From contig NZ_JAAXCV010000019.1 in NCBI RefSeq assembly GCF_012911895.1, positions 124,001 to 188,000 of the forward strand: a DNA stretch of 64,000 nucleotides. Direction: 5' to 3'. Numbering within the stretch: the first letter of the stretch is position 1; every line of letters starts with the position of its first letter. Below the pieces are notes generated by a model. It had not been told where the DNA came from and searched no databases. It saw only the letters and a list, made by a program, of their open reading frames with translations. Shown here piece by piece: positions 36,560-45,628 of this stretch. The translations under genes and the position numbers were made by a program. This DNA is from Bacillus sp. RO3. Lineage in GTDB: Bacteria > Bacillota > Bacilli > Bacillales > Bacillaceae_B.

Positions 36560-36612
36560 AACGTATCCCCTCCTACACTATCTTCTTAGTTAACGAACAT
36601 AGTAGATATAAA

Positions 36613-36648
36613 AAAACGATCAGTGGCCCATGGCAGTCACTGATCGTC
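36613..36648 (-). terminator. Terminator of the 5'-nucleotidase gene
   Basis: ACGATCAGTG/CACTGATCGT stem followed by TTTTTTT on the minus strand, shared with the convergent HIT-like gene. Confidence 0.75.
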
Positions 36649-36692
36649 TTCTATATTCCCCGAAGAACCATTAAACAGAGTGGATGCTCCTC

Positions 36693-38105
36693 TCAGATCA
36701 TAACGGATGATTCCCTGCGTTCTCTTAAATACTTCATAAACACATCCTTCACCATCACGTTTTTTCCGACTTTCAACAGCATGTTCCCTTTTACAGACGA
36801 ATATCCGCAAACCTCTTCATACAATAATGGAGATCCTGTTCCTACTCTGTATCTCTTGTCATCTACTAGACTCTCTCCATTTACTTCAATATGTGAAACG
36901 ACGCCGTCACGTTGCTTCCAAGTCACTCCCGAGAAGGCCAAAGCACCGATTGGGATTCCGTGTGGACGAAACCCGTTTCCATATACAGGCTTACAAGTGA
37001 CCTCTTCATGCATTGAATCTGTTATCAATCCGGCCAATTGTTCACCCTTCAGCTCCATCAAAACAGGGGAGTGCATGCTTTTGCACCGATTCAATACATC
37101 CCCTATGGTCACATCTCCGGCATTCAATCCTTCTTCCACAGCGGCTCCTCCATACATGATTCCAACTTCCGCCTTCCAATAGTCCCGAACCGCTTCTGCC
37201 ATGAGTTGAATGACCCCGCCATGAGTCAGGGATTCACTTGTTGTGTATAATACCTCCGATAAAAACTCCCTTGTTTCTTCACGTCCCCTTTCTAAGATCG
37301 CCTTCATGTCAGGATCAGCCTCGGACTCTGGAGTCATTTCCACTAATCTTCCCTCAAATGACCCAATCTGATGATGGCCGTTTTCCTTGATGACATCCAA
37401 GACTAACTCCCCCACGTATTGTCCATAGGATCCCGCTTGCACAATCACAACACCTGATTCCACAACAGGGCTTTTGAGAACTGTATGAGAATGTGCCCCC
37501 ACAATCACATCGACCAAGCCGCTGACTTCCTTTGCCATTTCCACATCCGCTTCATAACCCAGATGGGATAAGAAGACAATAATATGGGCTCCCCGTTCTT
37601 TAAGGTCAGCCACTGCTTCTTTCATGAACTGAACAGTGTCACGGTTCCTGAATCCATGCTTATTTTCATAAAGATCACCGAATTGATCCGTTGCACCAAA
37701 CAACCCTATTTTCACACCGTTCTCTACAGTCAGGAGAAGGGTTTCCTTCATCCCGCCGATGGTTGTCCCGTCACCCTCTGTCAGATTCCCTAGCAACCAG
37801 GGAACACTGGACTCGCGGCTGTGCTTACGTACAAGCTCCGTCGTCGATCGCAGCAGCTCATTATTCCCAACAGACATGGCATGATAACCGACGTTTTCAA
37901 GCATCTCTAAATGCATACGGCCATCCGTCGCCAGGCATTCGTTGATGCTCATATCCAAATGATCCCCGCCGTCCAATAAGAGGTAACTTTCCCCCTCCGC
38001 CTTCAGCTCACTGACCCGTTTCTTTATGTATGCAGCCTGTCTGATCACTAATTCATAGTTTCCGTGTAGATCATTGGTGTGAAGAATGGTGATGTTTTTT
38101 TTCAT
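36693..38105 (-). CDS. 5'-nucleotidase/metallophosphatase (YunD-like)
   Basis: 470 residues. Dimetal motifs ILHTNDLHG (D12, H14), DGGDHLD, VGNNE, FLSHLG, and VGAHSHT are in order, followed by the 5'-nucleotidase C-terminal domain. No signal peptide, so cytosolic like B. subtilis YunD. Hydrolyses nucleotides or related phosphoesters. Preceded by promoter module copy 2. Confidence 0.9.
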   Translation of the reverse strand: MKKNITILHTNDLHGNYELVIRQAAYIKKRVSELKAEGESYLLLDGGDHLDMSINECLATDGRMHLEMLENVGYHAMSVGNNELLRSTTELVRKHSRESSVPWLLGNLTEGDGTTIGGMKETLLLTVENGVKIGLFGATDQFGDLYENKHGFRNRDTVQFMKEAVADLKERGAHIIVFLSHLGYEADVEMAKEVSGLVDVIVGAHSHTVLKSPVVESGVVIVQAGSYGQYVGELVLDVIKENGHHQIGSFEGRLVEMTPESEADPDMKAILERGREETREFLSEVLYTTSESLTHGGVIQLMAEAVRDYWKAEVGIMYGGAAVEEGLNAGDVTIGDVLNRCKSMHSPVLMELKGEQLAGLITDSMHEEVTCKPVYGNGFRPHGIPIGALAFSGVTWKQRDGVVSHIEVNGESLVDDKRYRVGTGSPLLYEEVCGYSSVKGNMLLKVGKNVMVKDVFMKYLRERRESSVMI

Positions 38106-38169
38106 CGATGATCCCCCTTATCGTTTATCTCTACTCTCATCCATCTAAAAGGCTTTATGCCCACTACCA

Positions 38170-38198
38170 ATTATTCCAAAATAACCCAAAGAACTCAA
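38170..38198 (-). promoter_or_regulatory. Promoter module, copy 2
   Basis: Minus strand TTGAGT, 17-base spacer ending TTTTGG, then AATAATTGGTAG, 65 bases before the 5'-nucleotidase start. Confidence 0.65.
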
Positions 38199-38215
38199 TC
38201 GTTTATTTCATTGCA

Positions 38216-38252
38216 AAAAAAGAGGCTCATCCCTCCCAGGATAAGCCTCCTC
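38216..38252 (-). terminator. Terminator of the quinone reductase gene
   Basis: AGAGGAGGCTTATCC/GGATGAGCCTCTTTTTTT on the minus strand, 4 bases after the stop at 38256. Confidence 0.85.
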
Positions 38253-38255
38253 TGC

Positions 38256-39260
38256 CTATTCTAAAATATTCACGATCGTTCTTCCTCTTGCTTTGCCGGC
38301 CAGGATGTCAGACAGTGCTTGAGGCAGCTCATGGAATGAAACTTCATTTTGAATCTCATTCAATCCCTCAGGCATTAAGTCACCAGCCATTCGCTCCCAT
38401 AAGGTGACTCTCAGGTCTTTAGGGCAATAGACCGAATCGATTCCCAACAGGTTGACTCCTCTCAGGATGAAAGGAAATACCGTCGTCGGGACATCCACTC
38501 CGCCGGTGAGTCCACTGACAGCGACGGATCCGCCATACTGTGTATGGCTCAAAACAGCAGTCAATGTCTTGCCGCCCACGGGATCGACGGCACCTGCCCA
38601 GCGCTGTTTCCCTATTGGACGGATCTTCTCAGGCGTCACTTCATCACGGGAGATCACGTCTTTCGCCCCTAACTTCTTCAAGTAGTCATGCTCCGATTCT
38701 TTCCCGGTACTGGCGACGACTTCATAGTTGCGCTTCGCAAGCATGGATACGGCCATGCTTCCGACACCGCCTGTCGCCCCTGTTACTAAAACGGGACCGT
38801 CTTCAGGCGTCAAGCCGTTCTTCTCCAATTGATGGATGGACAGGGCGGCTGTAAATCCTGCCGTCCCCAACGTCATGGCTTCTTTCATCGTCAAGTTCTC
38901 TGGCAGCGGGACCACCCAATCTGCAGGGACCCTTGCGTATTCACTGTATCCACCGTAGTGGGAAACGCCCAGCTCATAGCTCGTTACAATGACCTTATCC
39001 CCCTCCTGATAGCGGGAGTCACTGGACGAAGTCACGATTCCGGCGAGGTCAATCCCCGGGACGAACGGATAAGACTTCACAATATTCCCCTTAGGGATAC
39101 TAGCCAGCCCGTCTTTATAATTTACGCTTGAATAATGGACCCGGATCGTCACATCCCCTTCCGGCAGGTCATCAAACGTCAGTGATTCAACGTTCACTGA
39201 AAAATCTTCCCCGGATTTATTTACGACAAGAGCCTTAAATTCTTTAGACAACTGAATCAT
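38256..39260 (-). CDS. YhdH/YhfP-type quinone oxidoreductase (AcuI-like)
   Basis: About 334 residues of zinc-free MDR type. NADPH loop VTGATGGVGSMAVSML and the YKDGLASIPKG N-terminal region match B. subtilis YhfP closely in spirit; such enzymes reduce acrylyl-CoA or quinones. Start ATG 39260, with GAAAGGGGA directly before. It is divergent from the TetR gene at 39407, its likely regulator. Confidence 0.87.
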   Translation of the reverse strand: MIQLSKEFKALVVNKSGEDFSVNVESLTFDDLPEGDVTIRVHYSSVNYKDGLASIPKGNIVKSYPFVPGIDLAGIVTSSSDSRYQEGDKVIVTSYELGVSHYGGYSEYARVPADWVVPLPENLTMKEAMTLGTAGFTAALSIHQLEKNGLTPEDGPVLVTGATGGVGSMAVSMLAKRNYEVVASTGKESEHDYLKKLGAKDVISRDEVTPEKIRPIGKQRWAGAVDPVGGKTLTAVLSHTQYGGSVAVSGLTGGVDVPTTVFPFILRGVNLLGIDSVYCPKDLRVTLWERMAGDLMPEGLNEIQNEVSFHELPQALSDILAGKARGRTIVNILE

Positions 39261-39295
39261 TCCCCTTTCCAATTGATTGACTCCATCATAGTACA

Positions 39296-39371
39296 TTTTA
39301 TGCTGACCGGTCAATTTATTTTGTCTAGTCAGTATAAAATGGTCGTACAAGTGTAAAATGTTTTGTATAAT
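39296..39371 (+). promoter_or_regulatory. Divergent control region with TetR operator
   Basis: A 44-bp inverted repeat (39296-39339) with arms TTTTATGCTGACCGGTCAA and a partner 15 of 19 matched around ATTTATT. TATAAT at 39366-39371 is the TetR gene -10. The palindrome also overlaps the divergent reductase promoter. Confidence 0.6.
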
Positions 39372-39406
39372 AGAGGTGAGGTTTCAAATGGAGGTTCGAT
39401 GCAGCA

Positions 39407-40000
39407 ATGGCTAATAAAGCAGAACAGCGACGCAAACAAATACTGAAAGCCGCCTTTCAGGCAGCATCGGAAAAAGGCTATGAATCCGTGACCCTGCAGG
39501 ATATTGCCGACTATGCAGATGTGAGTAAAGGCGTCACCAACTACTATTTTGACAATAAAGCAGACGTATTCGCCCATCTTTTTGAGTGGATCACCACAAG
39601 GATCTATGAAAAAGAAGCCGAAGCGATGGAAGAAAAAGAAACCGCCCTCGACAAGCTGGAAGCCTATATCAATCAGGTCTTCATCAGTCCCGGTGAAAAC
39701 AAACCCTTCTACCGGGTCTACCTGGATTTCCTGGCCCAGGTCAAAAACGATGACCGCTACAAAGAAATCAACCAGGCATTCTATGAAAACTGCTGGTCCA
39801 TCGGCGAAAGCATCATCACACAGGGGATCGAAGAACACATCTTTCATGTAGACAACATCGAACAAGCGGCCAAGGCCATGCGTGCCATGATCGACGGCAG
39901 TCTGATCCAGTGGCTCATGCGGGATGACGATTCCCTCCACGGTTATTATCGAACCGTGTGCTACGAATCGATTCTTCAGATCCTGAACGTCAGGAAATAG
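39407..40000 (+). CDS. TetR/AcrR family regulator
   Basis: 197 residues. N-terminal DNA-binding region RRKQILKAAFQAASEKGYESVTLQDIADYADVSKG is clear, followed by a helical ligand domain of BetI-like type. It probably represses itself and the divergent reductase through the palindrome. Start ATG 39407; the nearest GGAGG is 12 bases away. Confidence 0.87.
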   Translation: MANKAEQRRKQILKAAFQAASEKGYESVTLQDIADYADVSKGVTNYYFDNKADVFAHLFEWITTRIYEKEAEAMEEKETALDKLEAYINQVFISPGENKPFYRVYLDFLAQVKNDDRYKEINQAFYENCWSIGESIITQGIEEHIFHVDNIEQAAKAMRAMIDGSLIQWLMRDDDSLHGYYRTVCYESILQILNVRK

Positions 40001-40005
40001 TACGA

Positions 40006-40060
40006 AACCGGGTCCTGCCTCCTTTCATTGAAGACAGGACCCGGTTGCCATCATTTTTTC
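40006..40060 (+). terminator. TetR gene terminator
   Basis: AACCGGGTCCTG/CAGGACCCGGTT 12-bp stem, then GCCATCATTTTTTC, 5 bases after the stop. Confidence 0.85.
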
Positions 40061-40182
40061 AGTATCCAAACAATCATGATCCCCACCCCGACGATCACCA
40101 TCCCAAAATGTAAAAACCAATAATCCACCATTAGTTCCCATTGAAGGCGCTGGATTTCTTTCACCCTTTGAACGTAATTCAT
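40051..40182 (-). CDS. Small single-helix membrane protein
   Basis: 43 residues, MNYVQRVKEIQRLQWELMVD then a hydrophobic stretch FLHFGMVIVGVGIMIVWIL and KK. Start ATG 40182 after GAAGGGTG. Last member of the signal peptidase run of minus-strand genes. Not recognised. Confidence 0.5.
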   Translation of the reverse strand: MNYVQRVKEIQRLQWELMVDYWFLHFGMVIVGVGIMIVWILKK

Positions 40183-40195
40183 ATATACACCCTTC

Positions 40196-40434
40196 TCAAC
40201 CAGACTTACGCAGTACCTTAATAGACAAACCGGCTAAAATAAACGAAACCGCCACCAGCAGAGGCATCACGAAAAAAGCCCGATCAGATCCGTCTTATCA
40301 TTCCAAGGGACAAATGCCTCCCATACTTTAAATGTCATTTTCCCCAACAGTATTAAAATGAAAAGGGTGAAGACGTAATAAATGACCTTTTCCAGCACTT
40401 GTTTCAACCTTTTCAGTCCCTTCCCATTCCCCAA
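40196..40434 (-). pseudogene. Frameshifted two-helix membrane protein
   Basis: Frame one (from TTG 40434 or TTG 40407) ends LFILILLGKMTF...DKTDLIGLFS and stops at 40267. Frame two then reads MPLLVAVSFILAGLSIKVLR to a stop at 40196. One extra T in the T6 tract (40271-40276) would join them as a normal two-helix protein. Either a true frameshift, a slippery site or a sequencing error. Confidence 0.5.
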
Positions 40435-40444
40435 ATGCTTGTTC

Positions 40445-40987
40445 TTACTGTTTCACGATCCTCATATCCTTAAGAGGGTAAAATACGACATTCGTCGTCC
40501 CTATCACCTCTTCCTTTGGGACCGCCCCAATATGTCTGCTGTCCTTGCTGTCCCTCCTGTTATCCCCCATGACGAATAAATGCCCCTCCGGCACGGTGGA
40601 TTGTGAGACCGCTGTATCCTCTAAAGTAAAAGGCATCGTTAAGTCCCCAGCGACTTCCTTTTTTTGCTTGTCCAGGTACGGCTCATCATACGCTTTCCCA
40701 TTCACATACAGCGTATCTTCTTTGTACTCGATCTTATCTCCCGGGAGACCAATCACACGCTTTATATAATCCTGCTCCTTATTTGCGTGAAACACCACGA
40801 TGTCAAAACGCTCTATATCACCTAACTTAGAGACAATCATCCGTTCCTGGTCTTGCAGGGTCGCATTCATGGAAGATCCTTTCACCATGATCGGTGTGTA
40901 CAGGAAAGTCCTGACCACCAATACCACCATCAGGGCGATCCCCACCGCCTTCATCCATTCCAGTACCTCATTATCCTTTTTCGCCAC
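40445..40987 (-). CDS. Signal peptidase I
   Basis: 180 residues. One N-terminal membrane helix, catalytic Ser39 in KGSSMNATL, Lys76 in YIKRVIGLPGD, and the GDNRRDSKDSRHIG box. Cleaves signal peptides on the outer face of the membrane; of SipS/SipT size. Start GTG 40987 with GGGAGAAG upstream. Followed directly by the frameshifted gene. Confidence 0.93.
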   Translation of the reverse strand: MAKKDNEVLEWMKAVGIALMVVLVVRTFLYTPIMVKGSSMNATLQDQERMIVSKLGDIERFDIVVFHANKEQDYIKRVIGLPGDKIEYKEDTLYVNGKAYDEPYLDKQKKEVAGDLTMPFTLEDTAVSQSTVPEGHLFVMGDNRRDSKDSRHIGAVPKEEVIGTTNVVFYPLKDMRIVKQ

Positions 40988-41009
40988 ACTCTTCTCCCTC
41001 TCCCTGGTC

Positions 41010-41231
41010 TTAAAAAGAAAAGTAGCAGCTTACACACTGCTGACCATTCTTTTGCCGTCTATTTCTTTCCCCGCATTGAGGACATAGGACCTCAGCCGAG
41101 TTTTGATGGATTCCCTTGTTTCCATGCATATAGCGATTCAATGCCACATTGGCAAACCAAACGGTTCCGACAATCACGCAGCCTGATACCGTTAAAATCC
41201 CTATCAGTACAACCGCATCCATCTCATCCAT
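41010..41231 (-). CDS. Small membrane protein with a C-terminal zinc-ribbon
   Basis: About 73 residues, one helix (8-28), then CPQCGERNRRQKNGQQCVSC, two CxxC pairs for zinc. It precedes signal peptidase by 22 bp. Start ATG 41231 with AGGAAAGGG. Function unknown. Confidence 0.6.
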   Translation of the reverse strand: MDEMDAVVLIGILTVSGCVIVGTVWFANVALNRYMHGNKGIHQNSAEVLCPQCGERNRRQKNGQQCVSCYFSF

Positions 41232-41377
41232 CCCTTTCCTTTTTCTTACATACGTTAAAGACACAGGAAAGTTTCACTTTTTGCTGTCTCCTTAATGAAA
41301 TAAATGGAGGAACACTTCCTTGAATGCTGAATCAATATCTGGAAATAGTAAGAATAACTCAATTAAAAGGAGCCTGC

Positions 41378-41929
41378 ATGATGACCAATACGTTGGAAGC
41401 CATTTCCGCCATAGTGAAAAATTTTGTAGATGACTCACCGAAACCACCCTTGCACGTAGGGGAGGTAATGGATCTTTGGACAGCCTTTACGGCATTTCAT
41501 GAGGCCCATGCCCTCTATCAGGTTGCCCTGAATACCACGATGGACAAAGAGTTGAAACAGCTTGTGCGAGATGCCCTAGATGGCAGTTTGGCAGATACCA
41601 AAAAGATTGAAAAGCTCCTTCTCAAAGAAGGGGTTCCCCTGCCCCTTGTAAATCCTAAAAAGCCCGTCTCCGATCCTACAGCCATCCCGGAAGGAGTCAA
41701 ATTGAATGATGATGAAATCGCCAATCTCATGTCAGCGAAGATTGCCGCTTCCATCACTTTTTGCGGACAGGCCATCTCGAAAACCGTCCGTACCGATGCA
41801 GGTTTACTGTTTTTCTCCATCCAAATCAATCTGATGAAACTGGCTACACCTTTAAAAACGATCATGATCGAGAAAAACTGGCTCAAAATGCCGCCTACCT
41901 ATCAACCCCCTGGCGCACCCCACCAGTAA
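41378..41929 (+). CDS. DUF3231 family protein
   Basis: 183 residues. The ferritin-like four-helix pattern with FTAFHEAHALYQVALN and MSAKIAASITFCGQA fits DUF3231, often seen in spore formers; many members have two copies, this has one. Function unknown. Start ATG 41378 has AAAGGAG upstream; the frame extends to 41324 without a ribosome site. Confidence 0.75.
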   Translation: MMTNTLEAISAIVKNFVDDSPKPPLHVGEVMDLWTAFTAFHEAHALYQVALNTTMDKELKQLVRDALDGSLADTKKIEKLLLKEGVPLPLVNPKKPVSDPTAIPEGVKLNDDEIANLMSAKIAASITFCGQAISKTVRTDAGLLFFSIQINLMKLATPLKTIMIEKNWLKMPPTYQPPGAPHQ

Positions 41930-41959
41930 TCGTCGCCTCTCCTACTCAATGTAAAATCG

Positions 41960-42006
41960 GCAATCCGTCCAGCGGGGGTACGCCCCTGTTGACGGATTGC
42001 TCTTTG
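41960..42006 (+). terminator. Terminator after the DUF3231 gene
   Basis: GCAATCCGTC/GACGGATTGC with an inner GGGG/CCCC pair, then TCTTT. Confidence 0.7.
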
Positions 42007-42030
42007 ACCGGGGGTGAGCACCCTGATTTC

Positions 42031-42396
42031 CTATACGTGAATGTGTCGATCTCCATCACGTTCAACCGTCGACTCTAATACTTCATCCCTTACTTCCAGT
42101 ATGTACTTTTGATGAACGTTTTCTTTCCCACCGTATTTTTCGTACCAATCCCTGATCCTCTGGACATGCGCCTCGTCATTCCTGATGCTCTCCTCGATCT
42201 TCACATACTCGTCGCAGCTGTCATACTCCCAGATGGCGAAAATCTCAACTGTCTGATCATCATGGTCCTTCATCCAGCGCCCCACTAAACGGGACCCGTG
42301 CTTAAGCTGATTAGGCAGATTCGTTTGATGGAAATGGGCATTGAACGTGTCGACGAATTGTTTTGTGACGATATAATATTTTCTTCTATAGAACAT
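42031..42396 (-). CDS. NIPSNAP family protein
   Basis: 121 residues. MFYRRKYYIVTKQFVDTFN, then GSRLVGRWMK and EIFAIWEYDSCDEYVKIEES match the NIPSNAP dimeric alpha/beta barrel pattern. Role unknown; relatives are haem or small-molecule binding. Start ATG 42396 with GGAGGAGG upstream. Confidence 0.8.
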   Translation of the reverse strand: MFYRRKYYIVTKQFVDTFNAHFHQTNLPNQLKHGSRLVGRWMKDHDDQTVEIFAIWEYDSCDEYVKIEESIRNDEAHVQRIRDWYEKYGGKENVHQKYILEVRDEVLESTVERDGDRHIHV

Positions 42397-42441
42397 CTGA
42401 CTTCCTCCTCCATTCAACCACCAAGGATAATCGAATAGGGT

Positions 42442-42882
42442 TTACTCCTTCTCGGCCTTCACCACAAAACTCGTGTATGCCTCTCCATCAACCTCTACGT
42501 CGATTCTCCACAGCCCTTCTCTTCCCAGGGCGAATTTGGCGCCGCTCTTGTTGTGATCAATTCCCCACTTATACAGATAAATGGTTTCATTGGTTTCTTT
42601 ATGAAGTGCTGTCATGAGATACTTCTTTCCGCTGACGTCCACAGAGTCATCGAGAAAATACACATCGTAGTGCCTTCCCTCGGCAAAGGGAAAAGCCGGC
42701 TCAGTTTCTTCACCGTTTACCTTTACCAGCCCGAACTTCCCTTCCTTCCCATACATGATCATCTCTTTCTCGGTGAACGTTCCGGTTTCCTTCCAATCTT
42801 CTTCATCATTTCCTCCACTGCAGCCTGACAGGGAGACTCCCAAAACGACCAATAGCGTGAGGAATATGGCTCTCATCTTCAT
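42442..42882 (-). CDS. Lipoprotein of unknown function
   Basis: About 146 residues. Signal peptide with lipobox LSGC near residue 20. The mature part has strands ending WRIDVEVDGEAYTSFVVKAEK, like a small immunoglobulin-type domain. Start ATG 42882 lies 7 bases after GGAGG. Promoter module copy 3 lies 37 bases upstream. Confidence 0.75.
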   Translation of the reverse strand: MKMRAIFLTLLVVLGVSLSGCSGGNDEEDWKETGTFTEKEMIMYGKEGKFGLVKVNGEETEPAFPFAEGRHYDVYFLDDSVDVSGKKYLMTALHKETNETIYLYKWGIDHNKSGAKFALGREGLWRIDVEVDGEAYTSFVVKAEKE

Positions 42883-42918
42883 TGCCATCCCTCCGATTAT
42901 CAATCAAACTATCTACCA

Positions 42919-42947
42919 ATTATTTCAAATTACATGGGATTACTCAA
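42919..42947 (-). promoter_or_regulatory. Promoter module, copy 3
   Basis: Minus strand TTGAGT, 17-base spacer ending TTTGA, AATAATTGGTAG. Confidence 0.65.
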
Positions 42948-42958
42948 TCTTTTTTTCA

Positions 42959-43000
42959 TAAAAAAAGAAGCATATCAATAGACAATATGCCTCCCCGCCG
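42959..43000 (-). terminator. Terminator of the kinase-like gene
   Basis: GAGGCATAT...ATATGCTTC stem followed by TTTTTTT on the minus strand, just after the stop at 43015. Confidence 0.75.
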
Positions 43001-43014
43001 TGACCATACATCCC

Positions 43015-43647
43015 TCAGATAACAGCTTTCTCCACATCCGCAGAGTTCCGTATCACCACATCAAAATGCTCGTGGTACGGATGCATGAATAATTCATATT
43101 GAATTCTTCGTTCTTCATGGGTTCGTTTTAAATAGTCAAGCTCCATTCCTCTTTCAGCAATATCCCGGGTACTTCTTCTCATGAACTCTGTTTCACCGTC
43201 CGTATAGAAATAAATCTTCAGATCATATAAATCAGGATCGGTAAACGCCACGCTCATGCCCTCCACAATCGATACCCTGTTTTGTGAAGAAATCAGCCTC
43301 CTCTTTTCATAAGGGGTTTCCATTGTATAAACATCCATCCCCTCCCTGATCATGCGAACGTCCCTCTCCAGGGCCCAGACATGATGGGCGGCAGAATGGC
43401 ACGCCGTCATTTTAGAATGATGCTTTTCATTTTGATACTCATATTCCACCAGCGTCCCTTTTCTTACTGAGGAACTGACGATATACGCATCTGTATTGAT
43501 GGCATTGACTTGGTTTCGTCCAAGGTGCTCCATGAGGTGACCGGTAAAGGTCGTCTTTCCGGACGCACCATGCCCTGAGATCCCGATGATGACTCTCTTA
43601 TCATCTCTTTTTATCCTCTCTGCCACTCTATGTATGATTTCTTCCAT
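43015..43647 (-). CDS. Uridine kinase-like P-loop NTPase
   Basis: 210 residues. Walker A GISGHGASGKTTF, then NTDAYIV in place of the usual DDFY of uridine kinase, and IVEGMSVAF. Belongs to the phosphoribulokinase/uridine kinase group; substrate uncertain. Start ATG 43647 follows GGGGGAGAAGG. Confidence 0.75.
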   Translation of the reverse strand: MEEIIHRVAERIKRDDKRVIIGISGHGASGKTTFTGHLMEHLGRNQVNAINTDAYIVSSSVRKGTLVEYEYQNEKHHSKMTACHSAAHHVWALERDVRMIREGMDVYTMETPYEKRRLISSQNRVSIVEGMSVAFTDPDLYDLKIYFYTDGETEFMRRSTRDIAERGMELDYLKRTHEERRIQYELFMHPYHEHFDVVIRNSADVEKAVI

Positions 43648-43701
43648 CCTTCTCCCCCATTCAACAAAGGCATCGCCTGGAGCAATACCTTCTACTAAGA
43701 C

Positions 43702-44322
43702 TTATTCTTTAACCTGTAGACTCCATTTCAAATATTCCAAGAGCAACTCTGTCTGCTCCTTCAACCGGATGCTTTCTGAATCCAGGATGGCATGATCCAC
43801 TGCCATCCCGTCGATCCAGGAGATGATCGACCTGGCGATGACTTCAGGTTCGAACCTTGGCGTGAATTCCCCTGCGTTCACACCTTCTTCGATGATCCGA
43901 ACGGTCATTTTATTGCCTTGCATGAACCTTTTCCTGGCATGCTCCTGCCTTCTCTTGTCATTCCGTCCTGTGATGAAGTATTCAAGCTTGGACGGGGCTA
44001 ACGGGTCCATGTGATCGGTGGGCTTCTTTTCATCCCCAAGAAAGGTCATGACCAGCGCTTCCCAATACGATCCCTGATGCTTGAGCATGGCCTGGAGGGA
44101 CTCATCGAACGCCTCCATCTGTTGAAGCTCGATCAACGCTTCAAAGAGATCTTCTTTATTGTCAAAGTACTGATACAGTCCACCCCGGCTCACACCGGCC
44201 TTTACCATCACATGCTTCATGGTGGCCTTCTCGTATCCGTGCTCGATGAAAACCTTCCTTGCTGCTTCCAATAAATTAGAGCGGCGTTGCGCCTTGTGTT
44301 CCTGACTGACTTTCGGTGACAT
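43702..44322 (-). CDS. TetR family regulator (YfiR-like)
   Basis: 206 residues. Helix-turn-helix RRSNLLEAARKVFIEHGYEKATMKHVMVKAGVSRG, then a longer helical domain. It lies downstream of the MFS gene and overlaps it by 47 bases, like the yfiR-yfiS pair of B. subtilis. It probably represses the shared promoter with twin operators at 45575-45628. Confidence 0.85.
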   Translation of the reverse strand: MSPKVSQEHKAQRRSNLLEAARKVFIEHGYEKATMKHVMVKAGVSRGGLYQYFDNKEDLFEALIELQQMEAFDESLQAMLKHQGSYWEALVMTFLGDEKKPTDHMDPLAPSKLEYFITGRNDKRRQEHARKRFMQGNKMTVRIIEEGVNAGEFTPRFEPEVIARSIISWIDGMAVDHAILDSESIRLKEQTELLLEYLKWSLQVKE

Positions 44323-45550
44323 CGGTCTCCTCCTCCCCTACTTTCTTTCGCACGGCAATGGACACCAAGAAAAGAATGATCAACAATGACCCCGTCACGA
44401 TGAAGGAAGGGATGATCCCAATGACAGTGGCAAGGGCCCCTCCTGCCAACGGACCGATGATGGTGGCGGTCGTCGTGACGCTGTTGACAACGCCAAAGAC
44501 CCTCCCTGTCATATGAACGGGGGTTTTCTCCTGGGTGGCTGCCTGGAATGGAATGAACACAAACCCTGCCGATCCCCCTGCAAGAAAACCAAGGGCCGGA
44601 ACCCAAAGCATGGACAGACTCAAATCATAATACGTCAGGATCCCCATCATGCCAAACCCCAGGCCGATCCCAAGTACCCCGGTACACATATAGACGTAAG
44701 CATTGTAATCCGTCTTCTTTGAAAGATAGATCCCTGTAAACAGCATTCCGACCCCTGCACTCGTCACCAGGTACCCTAGTAGATTCGGAGAGACATCAGA
44801 TAGCTGGCGAAGCAGGATAATGAATTGGGAGTCCGATAACTGCAGAATCAGCAAACTGACTCCAAGCAAGAACAATCCGTACAGTAAGAAATGGCTTTTC
44901 TGAATAAAGGAGAAGCCCACTTTGATTTCCTCCTTGAAGGACGGTGCATCCTTCTTTTCCACTTCCCCTGATACTTCCTGCTCCTTCAATGCTTTAGGCA
45001 ACAGAAAAATCAGGACGGCCGACAGAAAGAACGTAGCGGAATCAAGATAAAAGACGTTGTACGTTCCCATGGTGGAAACGAGGATCCCGCTTACAAGCGG
45101 ACCTACGACTTTCGTACTGGAATCGATGGTGGACGACAGGGACATGGCCCCCTTGATGTGTTCATCTGGTACTATTTCCTTCAGTTTTCCATTCTTCGCC
45201 GGAATGAAGACCGAGGAGAACATCCCAACCAAGAACAAACACCCGTACACCATCCATACATTATCCGCCACAGTCAGAAGAAGGATGAGTACTCCCCTTA
45301 CCACATCGGACAACACCATCAGCCACTTCCGTTCCATCCTGTCTGCAAGTGTTCCCGTTACAGGTCCAAGGAGCGCCATAGGCAGAGCCAGGCTCAGGAT
45401 GATCAACGACATCTGCATCGGTGTCGCTTCCCATTTTAATCCCACAAGCGTAATCACCGCTATGATACTCAACCAATCCCCCAAGCCAGAAATCGCCTGT
45501 GCCGTCATCAACGTTATGAAATGCTTATTCTTTCTCAATGAAGACTCCAT
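44276..45550 (-). CDS. MFS efflux transporter (YfiS-like)
   Basis: 424 residues with twelve hydrophobic segments. LADRMERK is the motif A loop; FLVGMFSSVFIPAKNGKLKEIVPDEH is typical of the same MFS_3/Mef-type clade as the truncated gene at 1-807. Start ATG 45550 with GAGGAGGG upstream. First gene of a two-gene operon with the TetR regulator. Confidence 0.88.
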   Translation of the reverse strand: MESSLRKNKHFITLMTAQAISGLGDWLSIIAVITLVGLKWEATPMQMSLIILSLALPMALLGPVTGTLADRMERKWLMVLSDVVRGVLILLLTVADNVWMVYGCLFLVGMFSSVFIPAKNGKLKEIVPDEHIKGAMSLSSTIDSSTKVVGPLVSGILVSTMGTYNVFYLDSATFFLSAVLIFLLPKALKEQEVSGEVEKKDAPSFKEEIKVGFSFIQKSHFLLYGLFLLGVSLLILQLSDSQFIILLRQLSDVSPNLLGYLVTSAGVGMLFTGIYLSKKTDYNAYVYMCTGVLGIGLGFGMMGILTYYDLSLSMLWVPALGFLAGGSAGFVFIPFQAATQEKTPVHMTGRVFGVVNSVTTTATIIGPLAGGALATVIGIIPSFIVTGSLLIILFLVSIAVRKKVGEEETDVTESQSGTQGATPL

Positions 45551-45574
45551 TCTGTCCCTCCTCTTTAAAAATAA

Positions 45575-45628
45575 ACACGAGTGTCGTTTTTCTTATTTTA
45601 TTATATCGACACGAGTATCTTTTTACAA
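45575..45628 (-). promoter_or_regulatory. MFS-TetR promoter with twin operators
   Basis: Promoter TTGTAA (45623-45628), 17 spacer, TATAAT (45600-45605). Two direct copies of ACACGAGT(G/A)T at 45575-45584 and 45609-45618, one inside the spacer and one after -10, fit TetR repression. Confidence 0.6.

Noticed and set aside
36556..37182. 208-residue plus-strand frame over the 5'-nucleotidase gene
   Set aside because: Covers the C-terminus of the real gene, low-complexity Ser/Pro/Thr sequence, no ribosome site.
39329..39940. 203-residue frame antisense to the TetR gene
   Set aside because: Mirrors a clear helix-turn-helix protein, with odd composition rich in Phe and Val and no start signal.
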